From: Bacillota bacterium | GTDB lineage: Bacteria; Bacillota; Clostridia; Acetivibrionales; DTU013 | Direction of reading: 5' to 3' | Length of the DNA: 64,000 nt | Assembly: GCA_023426125.1 (NCBI GenBank) | Contig: JAFABI010000063.1 | Location: 161,437 to 225,436 of the forward strand | Shown: positions 34,020 through 43,365 of the stretch, piece by piece | Numbering within the stretch: the first letter of the stretch is position 1 | Layout: each line of letters begins with the position of its first letter | Translations under genes and position numbers: made by a program | Notes under the pieces: generated by a model | What the model saw: only the letters and a program-made list of their open reading frames with translations | Database searches by the model: none | What the model was told of the DNA's origin: nothing

Positions 34020-37000
34020 TTACCTTTCGTACCCCACGGCCTTCTTTTCAGGAACATCCATATCCTCGTCCGGTTCGCTGTCCACAATCTCATTTTCCCG
34101 CTTATCCATGTTGAGCAGGATATTCAGCTCGGATAGCCGTTCGGATTTGGTTTGAAGCTCCTGCTCCTTTTCAAAGGGGATGTCAACCTGCTCTTTGGCC
34201 GTTTCCATCTGCTGGTTAATCATTTTTAGCTGTTCCCGGCAATATTCCAGTTTTTTCGGTATTTCAGCCAGCACATTGTTTAGCCGGGTGATATTGCCGA
34301 AAATGTCTGTGCCCAGCGTCACCTTATGGCTCAGAGCGTTGCGCAGGGTGATTTCATACTGCTTGCCAAAACTGTCAAAGGAAAACATCATGGGAAAGCC
34401 CATATAGCTGCCCAATTCTTGCGGCTCCGGTGAGATCATCAGCTTGCAGGCTTCCAGGATGGCCGTGCCTGCCTGCACCTTTTCGGAATAGGTCACGCCT
34501 TTAACGGTCATGCCCGCAAATTTGCTGTCCTCGGCATTTTCGGCAGCAGGTTCCGATGAGCCGTACCGCTCGTACAGGGCAAGGTCTTTCTCATACCCGG
34601 CAATGCGTTCCTCGGTGGATTTAATTTGCTGCGGGAATTGCTTGAACAGTCTGTCCTCCAAAGCATACCGCTGGCTCAGATGATTGGCCTTCAGGAGCTT
34701 CAGCTTGGAAACCTGAATGTCCAAATCCATCTTTTCTTTGATGTGGGGATTGCCTGTCGCCAGCGCCTTTACCTCGGCATAGCTCAAAGCCGTTTCGTCA
34801 ATGTCCTCGGCAGAGCGCACCGGTGATTTGGAGGTCATAATCTGCGAAATAAACCGCTGCTTGTTCTCAAGTATCTGATAGAGATAAGCGTCGAAGGTGT
34901 TTTCCGTTACATACCGGAAGATATACACTTCGGGATTTTTGTTGCCCTGCCGGACAATACGCCCGGATCGCTGTTCCAGGTCGCGGGGCCGCCACGGACA
35001 ATCCAGGTCATGCAAAGCAATCAGCTTATCCTGGACATTGGTTCCAGCCCCCATCTTGAAGGTGGAGCCTAACATTGCCCGTACTTGTCCTTTGCGGACT
35101 TTTGCAAACAGTTCCTTTTTGCGGGTTTCAGTATTGGCGTCGTGGATAAAGGCTACTTCATCGGCGGGGACGTCGCGGGCAATGAGCTTTTGGCGCACAT
35201 CGTCATACACGTTGAATTGCCCATCATTTTTTGGTGTGGACAGGTCGCAGAACACAAGCTGCGTCAGCCTTTTATCGCGGTTTTCCTGCCAGAAGCGAAA
35301 GATATTTTCCACACAAGCGTTTACCTTGCTTTCAGGATTGTCGGGCAGCATGGGATTGGCAAGGCGCTGGTCAAGGGCCAGCTTGCGTCCGTCGTTGGTG
35401 ATTTTGAGCATGTTGTCCTCATATGGCTCCACCATCCGATTGCGTACCTGCTCGGCGCGTTCTGCAAGCTCCGCTACCATATCCCGCTGAAATTCGCTCG
35501 GCTTGACCGCTATGTTGTGGTAGTGTGCTATCGGCACGGGGAGGTGAAGCATGTCGGCCGTCTTGATGTCCGCTACTTCTTTGAACATGCTCATGAGTTC
35601 AGGCAAATTATAAAAACGGGCAAACCGCGTCTTGGCCCGGTAGCCTGTGCCCTCCGGCGCAAGCTCGATAGCCGTGACCGTCTCGCCAAAAGTGGAGGCC
35701 CAGCAGTCGAAATGCAGCAACCCTTTTTCTCTTAGCAGCTTGTATTGCAGATACCGCTGCAAGGTGTACATTTCCGTTATGGAGTTGCTGATCGGCGTCC
35801 CCGTAGCAAAAATAATGCCGCGTCCCTCGGTGAGTTCGTCCAGGTAGCGGCACTTCATAAACATATCGGATGATTTTTGGGCCTCCGTCTGGGACAGTCC
35901 GGCCACATTCCTCATTTTTGTAAACAAAAAGAGGTTTTTATAAAAATCCGCTTCATCCACAAAGAGCCGGTCAACGCCTAATTCCTCGAAAGTCACCACA
36001 TCATCTTTTCGGCTGGTATCGTTGAGCTTATCCAGCTTCAATTTCAGGGTTTTCTTGGTTTTTTCAAGCTGCTTGATAGCATACCGTTCTCCTTTGGCAT
36101 CCTTTAATTCCTGTATGCCGCTGGTGATCTCCCATATTTGTTCCTGCAGTAGACTCTTTTGACGTTCTATGGAGATGGGGATTTTCTCAAACTGGCTGTG
36201 CCCGATAATCACCGCGTCATAGTCGCCGGTGGCGATGCGGGCGCAAAACTTCTTGCGGTTCTTGGTTTCAAAGTCCTTTTTGGTGGCCACAAGGATATTG
36301 GCACTTGGGTAAAGCTGCAAAAACTCCCCGGCCCACTGCTCGGTCAGGTGGTTGGGTACTACAAACATACTCTTGTTGCACAGACCCAAATGCTTGCTTT
36401 CCATAGCGATGGCAGTCATTTCGTAAGTTTTGCCCGCGCCCACGCAATGAGCCAGAAGGGTGTTGCCACCGTAGAGGCCATGAGCCACAGCATCCACCTG
36501 ATGCTTGCGCAGGGTGATTTCCGGATTCATGCCGGTGAATTTGATATGGCTGCCGTCGTATTCGCGGGGGCGGTTGGAGTTGTACAGGTCGTTGTAAATC
36601 CGCGTGAGCCGTTCCCGGCGCTTGGGGTCTTTCCATATCCAGCCCCGGAATGCTTCCTTGATGGCCTCCTGCTTTTGCTGCGCGATGGCGGTTTCCTTTT
36701 TGTTCAGGACGCGCTTTTCGTTTCCGTCCTCATAAACGGTGTCAAAAATACGCACATCCCGCAGGTTAAGGGTATCCTCAATGATCTTGTAGGCATTGAT
36801 GCGTTTGGTTCCATAGGTGACATTGGCCTTGATGTTGTCGCTACGGTCGTCGCTTTTTCCTTTGACGTTCCAGTTGGCCGTATAGGTTGAATAGAAAACG
36901 TCGATGTAGCGGCGGTACATATAGGGTGTTTCCAGCAGTTCAAAAATAAAGTCCTTGACCACATCCTGGGGAAGCCAGGTCGCGCCCAGGCGCACATCTA

Positions 37001-40000
37001 TTTCGGAAGCGTCCAAATCCTTCGGCTGTACCGCTTCAAGAGCCATGACATTCACAGCGTAAGTATCAGGTTGCATTTCAGCAAACTGCCGGGCGGTCTT
37101 GAGCTTTTCCCGAACATTGCCGGACAGGTATGCGTCTGCCGTTTCAAATATTGGTTTGCCTTCGCTGTCCAGCTTTTCGGGGTTACGGAAGATTACGCCC
37201 TGCAAATCGACGGCAAGCTGTTCGCCGGGAAGCCCGGTCAGGCTTTGCATAAAGCCAATATCTACGCAGGCTTTTTCCGCAATGGAGATAGCCAGGGCTT
37301 CGGTAGCTGTGTCCACATGGGTTACGGTGGTGCGCTGCCGGATGGTTCGCTTGGTAAACATATCGGCCTTGCGTTCCAGCTCGCCTTCCTCGTCCAATAC
37401 TTCCAGAGAGCAGAGCAGGCAGTAGGAACTGTCATCCGCAAAGGCCATGCTGTTGCCGCGGCTGTTTATAAGGCCATACTTGGTGGTAAAGGCGTCATAC
37501 AGGCGGTTGAGCTTGCGCTGCTGTTCCCGGATGGCGTCATCGCTGTAATCCTCGGTCTGGTATTCGATTAGTTCCCTTACACAGTCCCGGAGGGCAATCA
37601 TGCCCTTGATGCGGCCTGCCGCCGTAATCGAAGTTTCCACAGGGTTCATCCGGCTGTTTTCCCGGTAGTAGAGTTTTCCATCAACCACCGTGTAGCTGAA
37701 ATTGCGGACGAACGGATCTGCCGGGATGGAGGCGTCCTCGTCGTCAGAAAGCTCATCCACCTCGTATTCCGTGATTTCCGCATGAATGTTCTCCATTGCT
37801 TCCTGAAGAAGCTCTGAAAGGTCGGCATCCTCATGGGGGTTGCAAGTGGTTTCATTTTTGTTGCCGTACATGCGGTCGTCAAAGGCCATCGTGCCCAGCA
37901 CCATATCCGGATTGTCGGCAAAGAATTTGTTGATGGGTACGCCATCCTCGGTGGCGGTAATATGTACCCAATCCGGTTCGATGTCGATCACCCGGTCGCG
38001 CTTTTGTAGAAAAATAATGTCCGTTGTGACTTCGGTGCCCGCATTGGCAAGGAACGCATTATTAGGAAGTCGCACAGCCCCTAAAAGCTCGGCCCGCTGC
38101 GCAATGTATTTGCGGACTTCAGGGCTTTGTTTATCCATCGTGCCCTTAGAGGTAACAAAGGCGATGATGCCTCCGGGCCGCACCTTGTCTAAGGTCTTGG
38201 CGAAAAAGTAATCGTGGATGTAAAACTTGTTTTTGTCGTATTTTTTATCGGCTACGCCGTAGCTACCGAAGGGCACGTTGCCGATGGCCAGGTCGAAAAA
38301 GCTGTCGGGCAGATTGGTGGCCTCAAAGCCCTGTACGGCGATATTGGCCTGCTGGTAAAGCTGTTTGGCGATTCGTCCCGTGATGCTATCCAGTTCAATG
38401 CCGTACAGCTTGGAATTTGCCATACCCTCCGGTACAAGGCCGAAAAAGTTGCCGATACCGCAGGCGGGTTCCAGAATGTTGCCTGTCTGAAAGCCCATGT
38501 TTGCCAAACAGGTATAAATGGCTTTGATAACGGTAGGCGACGTGTAATGAGCATTTAAGGTGGAGGCCATTGCGGAATCATATTCGTCCGGGTCAAGCAG
38601 GGCTTTTAATTTGGCGTTTTCCTTTGCCCATTGAAGATTTTTTTCATCAAACGCTTGGGGCAAACCGCCCCAGCCGACGTACTTTGAAAGGATTTCCTGT
38701 TCCTCCAGCGCGGCAAGGCGGTTTTCTTCCTCCAGTTGGTTCAACAGCTTGATGGCGGCAACATTCCAGCCGTATTTGGTCTTTGCGCCGCCTATGCCCA
38801 GATCATCGTCGGTGATACGGAAATTGACGCGGGGTTGCTTGGATATCTCAGGTACAAGGTCGATGCGGATTTGGGAAACCTCGCCGCCCGGTATCTTCTG
38901 CCAAACAGGCTCGGTCTGCTGTTCCAGGGCGCGGCGCACAAAGTCGATGCTTTCTTTGCGGAAAATCGGAAAGCCTGTGTCTTGCCGGAAGGTAATATCC
39001 TGCAGGATGACCGTCCCGGCTTCCTCGTTGATTTCGTCGATGGAGAAGCGCCTGCCGTCGATGGAAAGCTCCGTGCCCACGGCCATTTCTTTTTCGGCTG
39101 GTTTTTCTTTCTGACCGCCCGGCAGTTCCAGGTCAAATTCCACATAGTTTTTTTCGCCGTCGCCGCTGCTATTGATGGTGATTGTATCGCCGTCCCGGGC
39201 GATGGTGATGTCTCCGGTTTCCTGTATCCAGGCAGGGGCGTCGGGGTCATCCGCGTGAAGGGTGACGCTATCCCGTTTTTCCGTCAGATAATCCTGATAG
39301 GTTCGCTGGAAAACATCCTCATGGAGCCATTCCCGAAACTGCGGTTGCGTGGTATAGGCCTCGTAAAAGGCCGGATGTTCCTCTTGCATGGAGAGGGCAA
39401 TGCGGTCAATGGCTTCGTCAAGCTCTTGTTTGGCGCTGTCCGGGTCGGTGTCACGGTCGCGGAGATAGGGATAAATTTCATCCCGCTGTATCCGGCTCAC
39501 CAGCTCCGGCAGATAGGCTCGGTACAGGGCGCGGGGAGAAGAAGCCTGTTCTTTTTCGGCTGGTTGCTCCGCAGGAGCTTCCGTCTGTATTGCGGGGGCC
39601 TCCTGTCCGGTGGCAATCAGATGGTCGTTGAGAGGATTTTCCTGCAGCATCCGGTCAAAGTCGCTTCGCGCAAGCTCTTTGTTGAACAGGGGGAATTGCA
39701 GATCGCGGAGATATACCGTGCTGTCGTCAAAGGAAAAAATCTCGTATTCATCCGCGCCAAGATACACCGTATCGCCAAGAGAAAAGGCATAGTGAGCGTT
39801 TTCCCGTGATGGCGGTTCCGGCTCAGAGGGAGCCGGTTCCCGGTTCAGGATTTCACGGGCGTAGGCTTGTTCGGCAAGCTGTTGGCGGCGATCCTCCTGC
39901 TCTTTTTCATAAGCGGGCAAGCGCTCCTTTTCCTTGCGGTTTAGATAGCGGTCTGCGGTAATCAGTTCGCCGATGCGCTTCTGCACCTTTGCCCAGGACA

Positions 40001-41864
40001 GAAAAATGCTTGTATCCGGTCCGATGTATCTCTTGCTGGTGAGCTTGATGCCCTTGCTGTCGTGCCACTCGTCAATGTCCGTGCCGGTCAGGGCAGGCCC
40101 GCGCCCGCCGGTGCCGTATTCGTTTTTCAGAAAGTCGGCGTTTTCCTTTGCGGAAGCGTTTCTTTGAAATTGCAGATAAACCCGGTATTTGCCGCCCTGA
40201 ACACCGCTTCCATCTCGCAGGATTGTGTCAATGACCTCCTGGGGCATGGAAAAAGCGGAGGCTTTTTCGGCCTCCGCTTGCTCAATCAGGGTAATTTGCT
40301 GTTGTTCTGATGGGAGCGCCGGTTCGTCCAGAAGCTCGCCCAACAGGAGCATACTGTTATAATAACCGGCAATCACGCCCCAATCGTAGTAGCCCTGTGA
40401 GGTTCTGGCGTCATAGCTGCCCTCCCATAGATGCAGAACATTCGTATAGGTTTTATATCCGACGCGGCGGTCATCGTTTACCGCCAACTCGGTATAATCG
40501 TTGTTGAAAATGCTTTTGATATATGCGATGCGCTCGTCCTGATCCTCATGGGCAGCGTAAAAATCCGCGATTTCCTGCTTTGTGGCTTTGAGGTGAGGGG
40601 TGGAGCGTAGAATTTCCTTAATCAATGAATTGGCATGAAAAAACGGAAGACTTCTGTCCTCCGTTCTTCGGTCATGCCATGCTAATTGTAAATCAGTTCC
40701 GTCAGCACCGCTTCCTCCGCCTGATGTTTCAGGCTGTTCATGTGTCCTGTCCAGCCCATCGGGTCGGTCGCTTTGTCCGGTGCGGGGTCGTTCTCCAAGA
40801 GCTTCGCCGTCATCAGTTCGACGCGCTCCCTCGCGGTCTGGTCGATCTCCGACAGGTGGCTGTTCAGCTTGCCCGACAGCATCAGGCTGGCGTATATCCC
40901 TTTCCGGTGGTTTTTCAGGTATGTCTTGCGCAACATCCCATATTTGCCGATGTGCGCTTCTTCCTCCGGCAGCGTCAGGTCGGGAAGCAGGTAATCGCCC
41001 TGGGGCGTGTAGGTCAGTTCCATATTCACCATTCCTTTCAGAATTATTGTTTTGCTTTACGCTATCATTGTGGCGCACATTCTGATTTTTTGCAAAGGTG
41101 CGGTTTTGTTTTTTCTCCGCAATTTGCAGTTCCTTGACCGTTGCGCCGATTTGCCGCAGGAGCATTTCGGAAATGTCGCTGGCGGCGGCTCCCAGGTGGG
41201 AAATGGTATCCAGCGTATTGAAGCTCACAATATCCTGAAAATCCTCAAAGGTCAGGTATTCGTCGGCGGGATAGCCGCAGCGGGTTAAGGCCATATACGC
41301 TACGGAGGCTTTCAGCACATTTTTGAAGATAACCTCGACATTGAAATCGTCCAGTTCTTCCAGAAAGCTGTTTTCCCGGCAGTCCATCAAGTCGGAAAGA
41401 TAGTCGGGGAAATTATCTTCCACGGCGTTTTTCGCTGCGGAGATGAGCGCGGCGGGCAGATCAGCCTTATCGTCCAGATCGCCAAAGGTATTTTCCAGCG
41501 TTTCCGTCACGGCTTCGGCATATCTGCCCTGCATGGCCCAAAGATAAACAGGGCGGTTCTGGCGGCTGTTGGTGTCGGATAGATCAAACACATGACGCAG
41601 GGCAAGGTGGCTCCCGCGGTCATCTATGAGGGCGATTCCTTTTGCGCCCCGGTTTACCCACCGGCCCAGCTTATTCCACAGTTCGATTTCCGCGCAGGCC
41701 GTCGCGTCCGGGCGCTGTGCATAAATCAAAAGCTGATCCTGAAAGGGGTATTTATAGTTGTGCGCCGCCGTTTGCAGGAAGGCAGTCCAGTTGGCCGGAT
41801 TTTTCACGGCGGCGCGGGTCGTACTTTCCGAAATTGCGGTAATCAGTTGCAGTTTTGTTGCCAA
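34020..41864 (-). CDS. Giant DNA methylase-SNF2-type helicase protein
   Basis: A 2,614-residue protein seen in large clostridial elements. An ArdC-like N-terminal domain (about 1-130) is followed by a helical region, a disordered R/D/G/P-rich linker (about 280-400) that overlaps tnpV, accessory domains, an N6-adenine-methylase-like domain (EPACGIGNFFG near 1128, GNVPFGSY near 1195, NPPY-type motif altered to NVPF) and an SF2 helicase (HCVGAGKTYEM near 1805, FVDEADFYKN near 1966, RIVRQGNKN). It may process or protect transferred DNA. Start is TTG, 8 nt after GGAGG. Confidence 0.85.
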   Translation of the reverse strand: MATKLQLITAISESTTRAAVKNPANWTAFLQTAAHNYKYPFQDQLLIYAQRPDATACAEIELWNKLGRWVNRGAKGIALIDDRGSHLALRHVFDLSDTNSRQNRPVYLWAMQGRYAEAVTETLENTFGDLDDKADLPAALISAAKNAVEDNFPDYLSDLMDCRENSFLEELDDFNVEVIFKNVLKASVAYMALTRCGYPADEYLTFEDFQDIVSFNTLDTISHLGAAASDISEMLLRQIGATVKELQIAEKKQNRTFAKNQNVRHNDSVKQNNNSERNGEYGTDLHAPGRLPASRPDAAGGRSAHRQIWDVAQDIPEKPPERDIRQPDAVGQAEQPPVGDRPDREGARRTDDGEALGERPRTGQSDRPDGLDRTHEQPETSGGGSGADGTDLQLAWHDRRTEDRSLPFFHANSLIKEILRSTPHLKATKQEIADFYAAHEDQDERIAYIKSIFNNDYTELAVNDDRRVGYKTYTNVLHLWEGSYDARTSQGYYDWGVIAGYYNSMLLLGELLDEPALPSEQQQITLIEQAEAEKASAFSMPQEVIDTILRDGSGVQGGKYRVYLQFQRNASAKENADFLKNEYGTGGRGPALTGTDIDEWHDSKGIKLTSKRYIGPDTSIFLSWAKVQKRIGELITADRYLNRKEKERLPAYEKEQEDRRQQLAEQAYAREILNREPAPSEPEPPSRENAHYAFSLGDTVYLGADEYEIFSFDDSTVYLRDLQFPLFNKELARSDFDRMLQENPLNDHLIATGQEAPAIQTEAPAEQPAEKEQASSPRALYRAYLPELVSRIQRDEIYPYLRDRDTDPDSAKQELDEAIDRIALSMQEEHPAFYEAYTTQPQFREWLHEDVFQRTYQDYLTEKRDSVTLHADDPDAPAWIQETGDITIARDGDTITINSSGDGEKNYVEFDLELPGGQKEKPAEKEMAVGTELSIDGRRFSIDEINEEAGTVILQDITFRQDTGFPIFRKESIDFVRRALEQQTEPVWQKIPGGEVSQIRIDLVPEISKQPRVNFRITDDDLGIGGAKTKYGWNVAAIKLLNQLEEENRLAALEEQEILSKYVGWGGLPQAFDEKNLQWAKENAKLKALLDPDEYDSAMASTLNAHYTSPTVIKAIYTCLANMGFQTGNILEPACGIGNFFGLVPEGMANSKLYGIELDSITGRIAKQLYQQANIAVQGFEATNLPDSFFDLAIGNVPFGSYGVADKKYDKNKFYIHDYFFAKTLDKVRPGGIIAFVTSKGTMDKQSPEVRKYIAQRAELLGAVRLPNNAFLANAGTEVTTDIIFLQKRDRVIDIEPDWVHITATEDGVPINKFFADNPDMVLGTMAFDDRMYGNKNETTCNPHEDADLSELLQEAMENIHAEITEYEVDELSDDEDASIPADPFVRNFSYTVVDGKLYYRENSRMNPVETSITAAGRIKGMIALRDCVRELIEYQTEDYSDDAIREQQRKLNRLYDAFTTKYGLINSRGNSMAFADDSSYCLLCSLEVLDEEGELERKADMFTKRTIRQRTTVTHVDTATEALAISIAEKACVDIGFMQSLTGLPGEQLAVDLQGVIFRNPEKLDSEGKPIFETADAYLSGNVREKLKTARQFAEMQPDTYAVNVMALEAVQPKDLDASEIDVRLGATWLPQDVVKDFIFELLETPYMYRRYIDVFYSTYTANWNVKGKSDDRSDNIKANVTYGTKRINAYKIIEDTLNLRDVRIFDTVYEDGNEKRVLNKKETAIAQQKQEAIKEAFRGWIWKDPKRRERLTRIYNDLYNSNRPREYDGSHIKFTGMNPEITLRKHQVDAVAHGLYGGNTLLAHCVGAGKTYEMTAIAMESKHLGLCNKSMFVVPNHLTEQWAGEFLQLYPSANILVATKKDFETKNRKKFCARIATGDYDAVIIGHSQFEKIPISIERQKSLLQEQIWEITSGIQELKDAKGERYAIKQLEKTKKTLKLKLDKLNDTSRKDDVVTFEELGVDRLFVDEADFYKNLFLFTKMRNVAGLSQTEAQKSSDMFMKCRYLDELTEGRGIIFATGTPISNSITEMYTLQRYLQYKLLREKGLLHFDCWASTFGETVTAIELAPEGTGYRAKTRFARFYNLPELMSMFKEVADIKTADMLHLPVPIAHYHNIAVKPSEFQRDMVAELAERAEQVRNRMVEPYEDNMLKITNDGRKLALDQRLANPMLPDNPESKVNACVENIFRFWQENRDKRLTQLVFCDLSTPKNDGQFNVYDDVRQKLIARDVPADEVAFIHDANTETRKKELFAKVRKGQVRAMLGSTFKMGAGTNVQDKLIALHDLDCPWRPRDLEQRSGRIVRQGNKNPEVYIFRYVTENTFDAYLYQILENKQRFISQIMTSKSPVRSAEDIDETALSYAEVKALATGNPHIKEKMDLDIQVSKLKLLKANHLSQRYALEDRLFKQFPQQIKSTEERIAGYEKDLALYERYGSSEPAAENAEDSKFAGMTVKGVTYSEKVQAGTAILEACKLMISPEPQELGSYMGFPMMFSFDSFGKQYEITLRNALSHKVTLGTDIFGNITRLNNVLAEIPKKLEYCREQLKMINQQMETAKEQVDIPFEKEQELQTKSERLSELNILLNMDKRENEIVDSEPDEDMDVPEKKAVGYER
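40638..40665 (-). terminator. Terminator embedded in the helicase gene, after tnpV
   Basis: AACGGAAGAC (40642-40651) pairs with GTCCTCCGTT (56-65) around TTCT, with one wobble pair. Six A residues to its left give a minus-strand U6 tract. It lies 17 bp past the tnpV stop but inside the open helicase frame, so it would cut helicase transcription if fully active. Confidence 0.7.
40682..41023 (-). CDS. tnpV: TnpV-like protein nested in the helicase gene
   Basis: A 113-residue protein in another frame of the same strand as the helicase. The sequence (MELTYTPQGDYLLPDL, IGKYGMLRKTYLKNHR, AEEAVLTELIYN) resembles TnpV of Tn4451-type clostridial transposons, a small protein of unknown role. It has its own AAAGGA 9 nt before the ATG and its own terminator. 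In the helicase frame the same DNA reads as a charged low-complexity linker, so it looks like an inserted cassette that became dual coding. Confidence 0.72.
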   Translation of the reverse strand: MELTYTPQGDYLLPDLTLPEEEAHIGKYGMLRKTYLKNHRKGIYASLMLSGKLNSHLSEIDQTARERVELMTAKLLENDPAPDKATDPMGWTGHMNSLKHQAEEAVLTELIYN

Positions 41865-41877
41865 CGCTTATCCCTCC

Positions 41878-42144
41878 TTACTTCAAAACATATTGGTTGG
41901 AAAGTCTGCCGCCGTCCTCGGAATACCGGGGAACAATCCCGATCATATTCAGTTTTTCAAGACGGTGCAGATTGCGGCTTGTGGCCGAAGGGGACAGGCC
42001 CACATCTTTCGCCAGCTTTTTTATGGATATAGTCGTGCTGCTGTGGCGTCCTCCCGACATATCCAGCAGACAGCAATACAGCAGCTTTGCGGCGGCAGGG
42101 ATAGGAAGCCCCGCGCACAGCTTGTATCTTGTCAGATCGTTCAC
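41878..42144 (-). CDS. Small winged-helix regulator
   Basis: An 88-residue HTH protein (ISIKKLAKDVGLSPSATSRNLHRLEKLNMI is the helix-turn-helix and wing). GTG start after GGAGGGAG. Its stop is 13 bp from the helicase start, so it may control this operon. Confidence 0.72.
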   Translation of the reverse strand: MNDLTRYKLCAGLPIPAAAKLLYCCLLDMSGGRHSSTTISIKKLAKDVGLSPSATSRNLHRLEKLNMIGIVPRYSEDGGRLSNQYVLK

Positions 42145-42169
42145 GTTCTCCCTCCTTTAACGATGAGCC

Positions 42170-42778
42170 TTACCGCTCCGGCTCGTGTTTTTGGTGCTTT
42201 TTCTGCCGTTCAGCCTCTATCTGCTTCAGGCGCTCTTTAGCCCAATCAGGCATATGCTCCGGCTTGATAATCCCCAAGATGTCCTCACGGTTCCAGCGGG
42301 ATTCTTTCCCGGAATAGAGGTTGGCAGTATAAACCGCACGGCCTCTTGAATTGGCATGAGTGCCGAAGCCGCCCGTAGCCAGTACAAGCTGGTTCTGTGC
42401 GGTACGGTATTCGGGGCGCAGGCGCGATGCCCGAATGACCACCACTTTGTTTTCAATGCTCATTCCGTAATCATTGGGGATACAATGCTCCGCGGTAAAG
42501 GGCGATAAGGGAACGGTGATTTTATCCCGTTCGGCCTTAACCGCCTCAAGCTGCGCCTGTACCCGGTTGGTAAACTCGGTCATTATCTCCAGATAGTCCG
42601 CGCTTCCAGAAGCATTGAAATAGTGGTCGATGCCTAAAGGGTTATCCCAGGAGCAATAACACACCATGTAGGGGGTATTTGGTTTCTTGTCGTCCTCACA
42701 GAAAAGGACTTCTTTATCTCCGACATGGATGGCGTGTTTCACCTCAAAGGTATCTACCATGCGCTTTTCGTCGTTCAT
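42170..42778 (-). CDS. Element protein of unknown function
   Basis: A 202-residue soluble protein conserved in appearance among clostridial elements. It contains a ribosome-independent core around NKVVVIRASRLRPEYRTAQN and a C-terminal basic helix ending KHEPER. ATG at 42778 is placed 10 nt after AGGAGT. It heads the helicase operon, downstream of the Tad operon terminator. Confidence 0.6.
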   Translation of the reverse strand: MNDEKRMVDTFEVKHAIHVGDKEVLFCEDDKKPNTPYMVCYCSWDNPLGIDHYFNASGSADYLEIMTEFTNRVQAQLEAVKAERDKITVPLSPFTAEHCIPNDYGMSIENKVVVIRASRLRPEYRTAQNQLVLATGGFGTHANSRGRAVYTANLYSGKESRWNREDILGIIKPEHMPDWAKERLKQIEAERQKKHQKHEPER

Positions 42779-42806
42779 TTTCAAACTCACTCCTGTCTAT
42801 GAGTAG

Positions 42807-42834
42807 AAAAAAGGGACGGTTTTCCGTCCCTTTT
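42807..42834 (-). terminator. Terminator between Tad and helicase operons
   Basis: AAGGGACGG/CCGTCCCTT (42811-42819 with 42824-42832) around TTTT, with six minus-strand U residues. It ends the Tad locus transcript. Confidence 0.8.
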
Positions 42835-42846
42835 CCCGCTATGTCG

Positions 42847-42936
42847 TTATTTCTTTTTCCGCTTGATGTGCAAGTATATCGCACCGCCCACAATCACCAG
42901 ACAAAGCACGATGGCTAAAATGGCTTTCAGTTCCAC
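42847..42936 (-). CDS. 29-residue single-pass membrane peptide
   Basis: GTG-started frame encoding one hydrophobic helix (LKAILAIVLCLVIVGGAIYL) and a basic tail HIKRKKK. AAGGAGG lies exactly 8 nt upstream. It closes the Tad operon. It may be an accessory or regulatory membrane peptide. Confidence 0.65.
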   Translation of the reverse strand: MELKAILAIVLCLVIVGGAIYLHIKRKKK

Positions 42937-42957
42937 AGAGAACACCTCCTTCAATCG

Positions 42958-43365
42958 TCAAACTATTAGAAGAATACTGGCGACATAAATAAAAAAGCCG
43001 ATGCAGAAAAACACGGCCAGAGGTATGCTCCTTTGCCGCGTTGCCGCCGCATAGATGCAGGCTGGAATCAAGGTAAAAAAGAGGATGAAGGCGAGCGCGT
43101 TCAGGCCAAAGCAAAATCCCGCTGCCGCCATCAGCTTGATGTCGCCTCCACCCACACCGCCGTATTTTACTGCAAGGAGCAAAAGGCAAAGCCCAGGAAT
43201 GAGCGATCCCGCGATTCGCTCATACAGGGCTGGAGTTGGTGACAAAAAAGCGGACACAATCCCGATCAGCAGAATAGCAATCCATGTCCAATCGGGAATG
43301 ATCCGCTTTTTTAAGTCTGTTATTGCCGCCCATAGCAAGGGAACGGCGCACAGTAACGCAAGCAT
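42958..43365 (-). CDS. Prepilin peptidase (A24, TadV/CpaA-like)
   Basis: A 135-residue membrane aspartic protease lacking the methylase domain, the TadV plan. Catalytic aspartates are in ITDLKKRIIPDW (D17) and GGGDIKLM (D75). It should cleave the Flp prepilin leaders at 47601 and 47896. Its ATG overlaps the preceding stop (TAATG). Confidence 0.88.
   Translation of the reverse strand: MLALLCAVPLLWAAITDLKKRIIPDWTWIAILLIGIVSAFLSPTPALYERIAGSLIPGLCLLLLAVKYGGVGGGDIKLMAAAGFCFGLNALAFILFFTLIPACIYAAATRQRSIPLAVFFCIGFFIYVASILLIV

Noticed and set aside
38736..39809. 357-codon plus-strand frame opposite the helicase
   Set aside because: Composition is that of an antisense shadow of the methylase region; no start signal.
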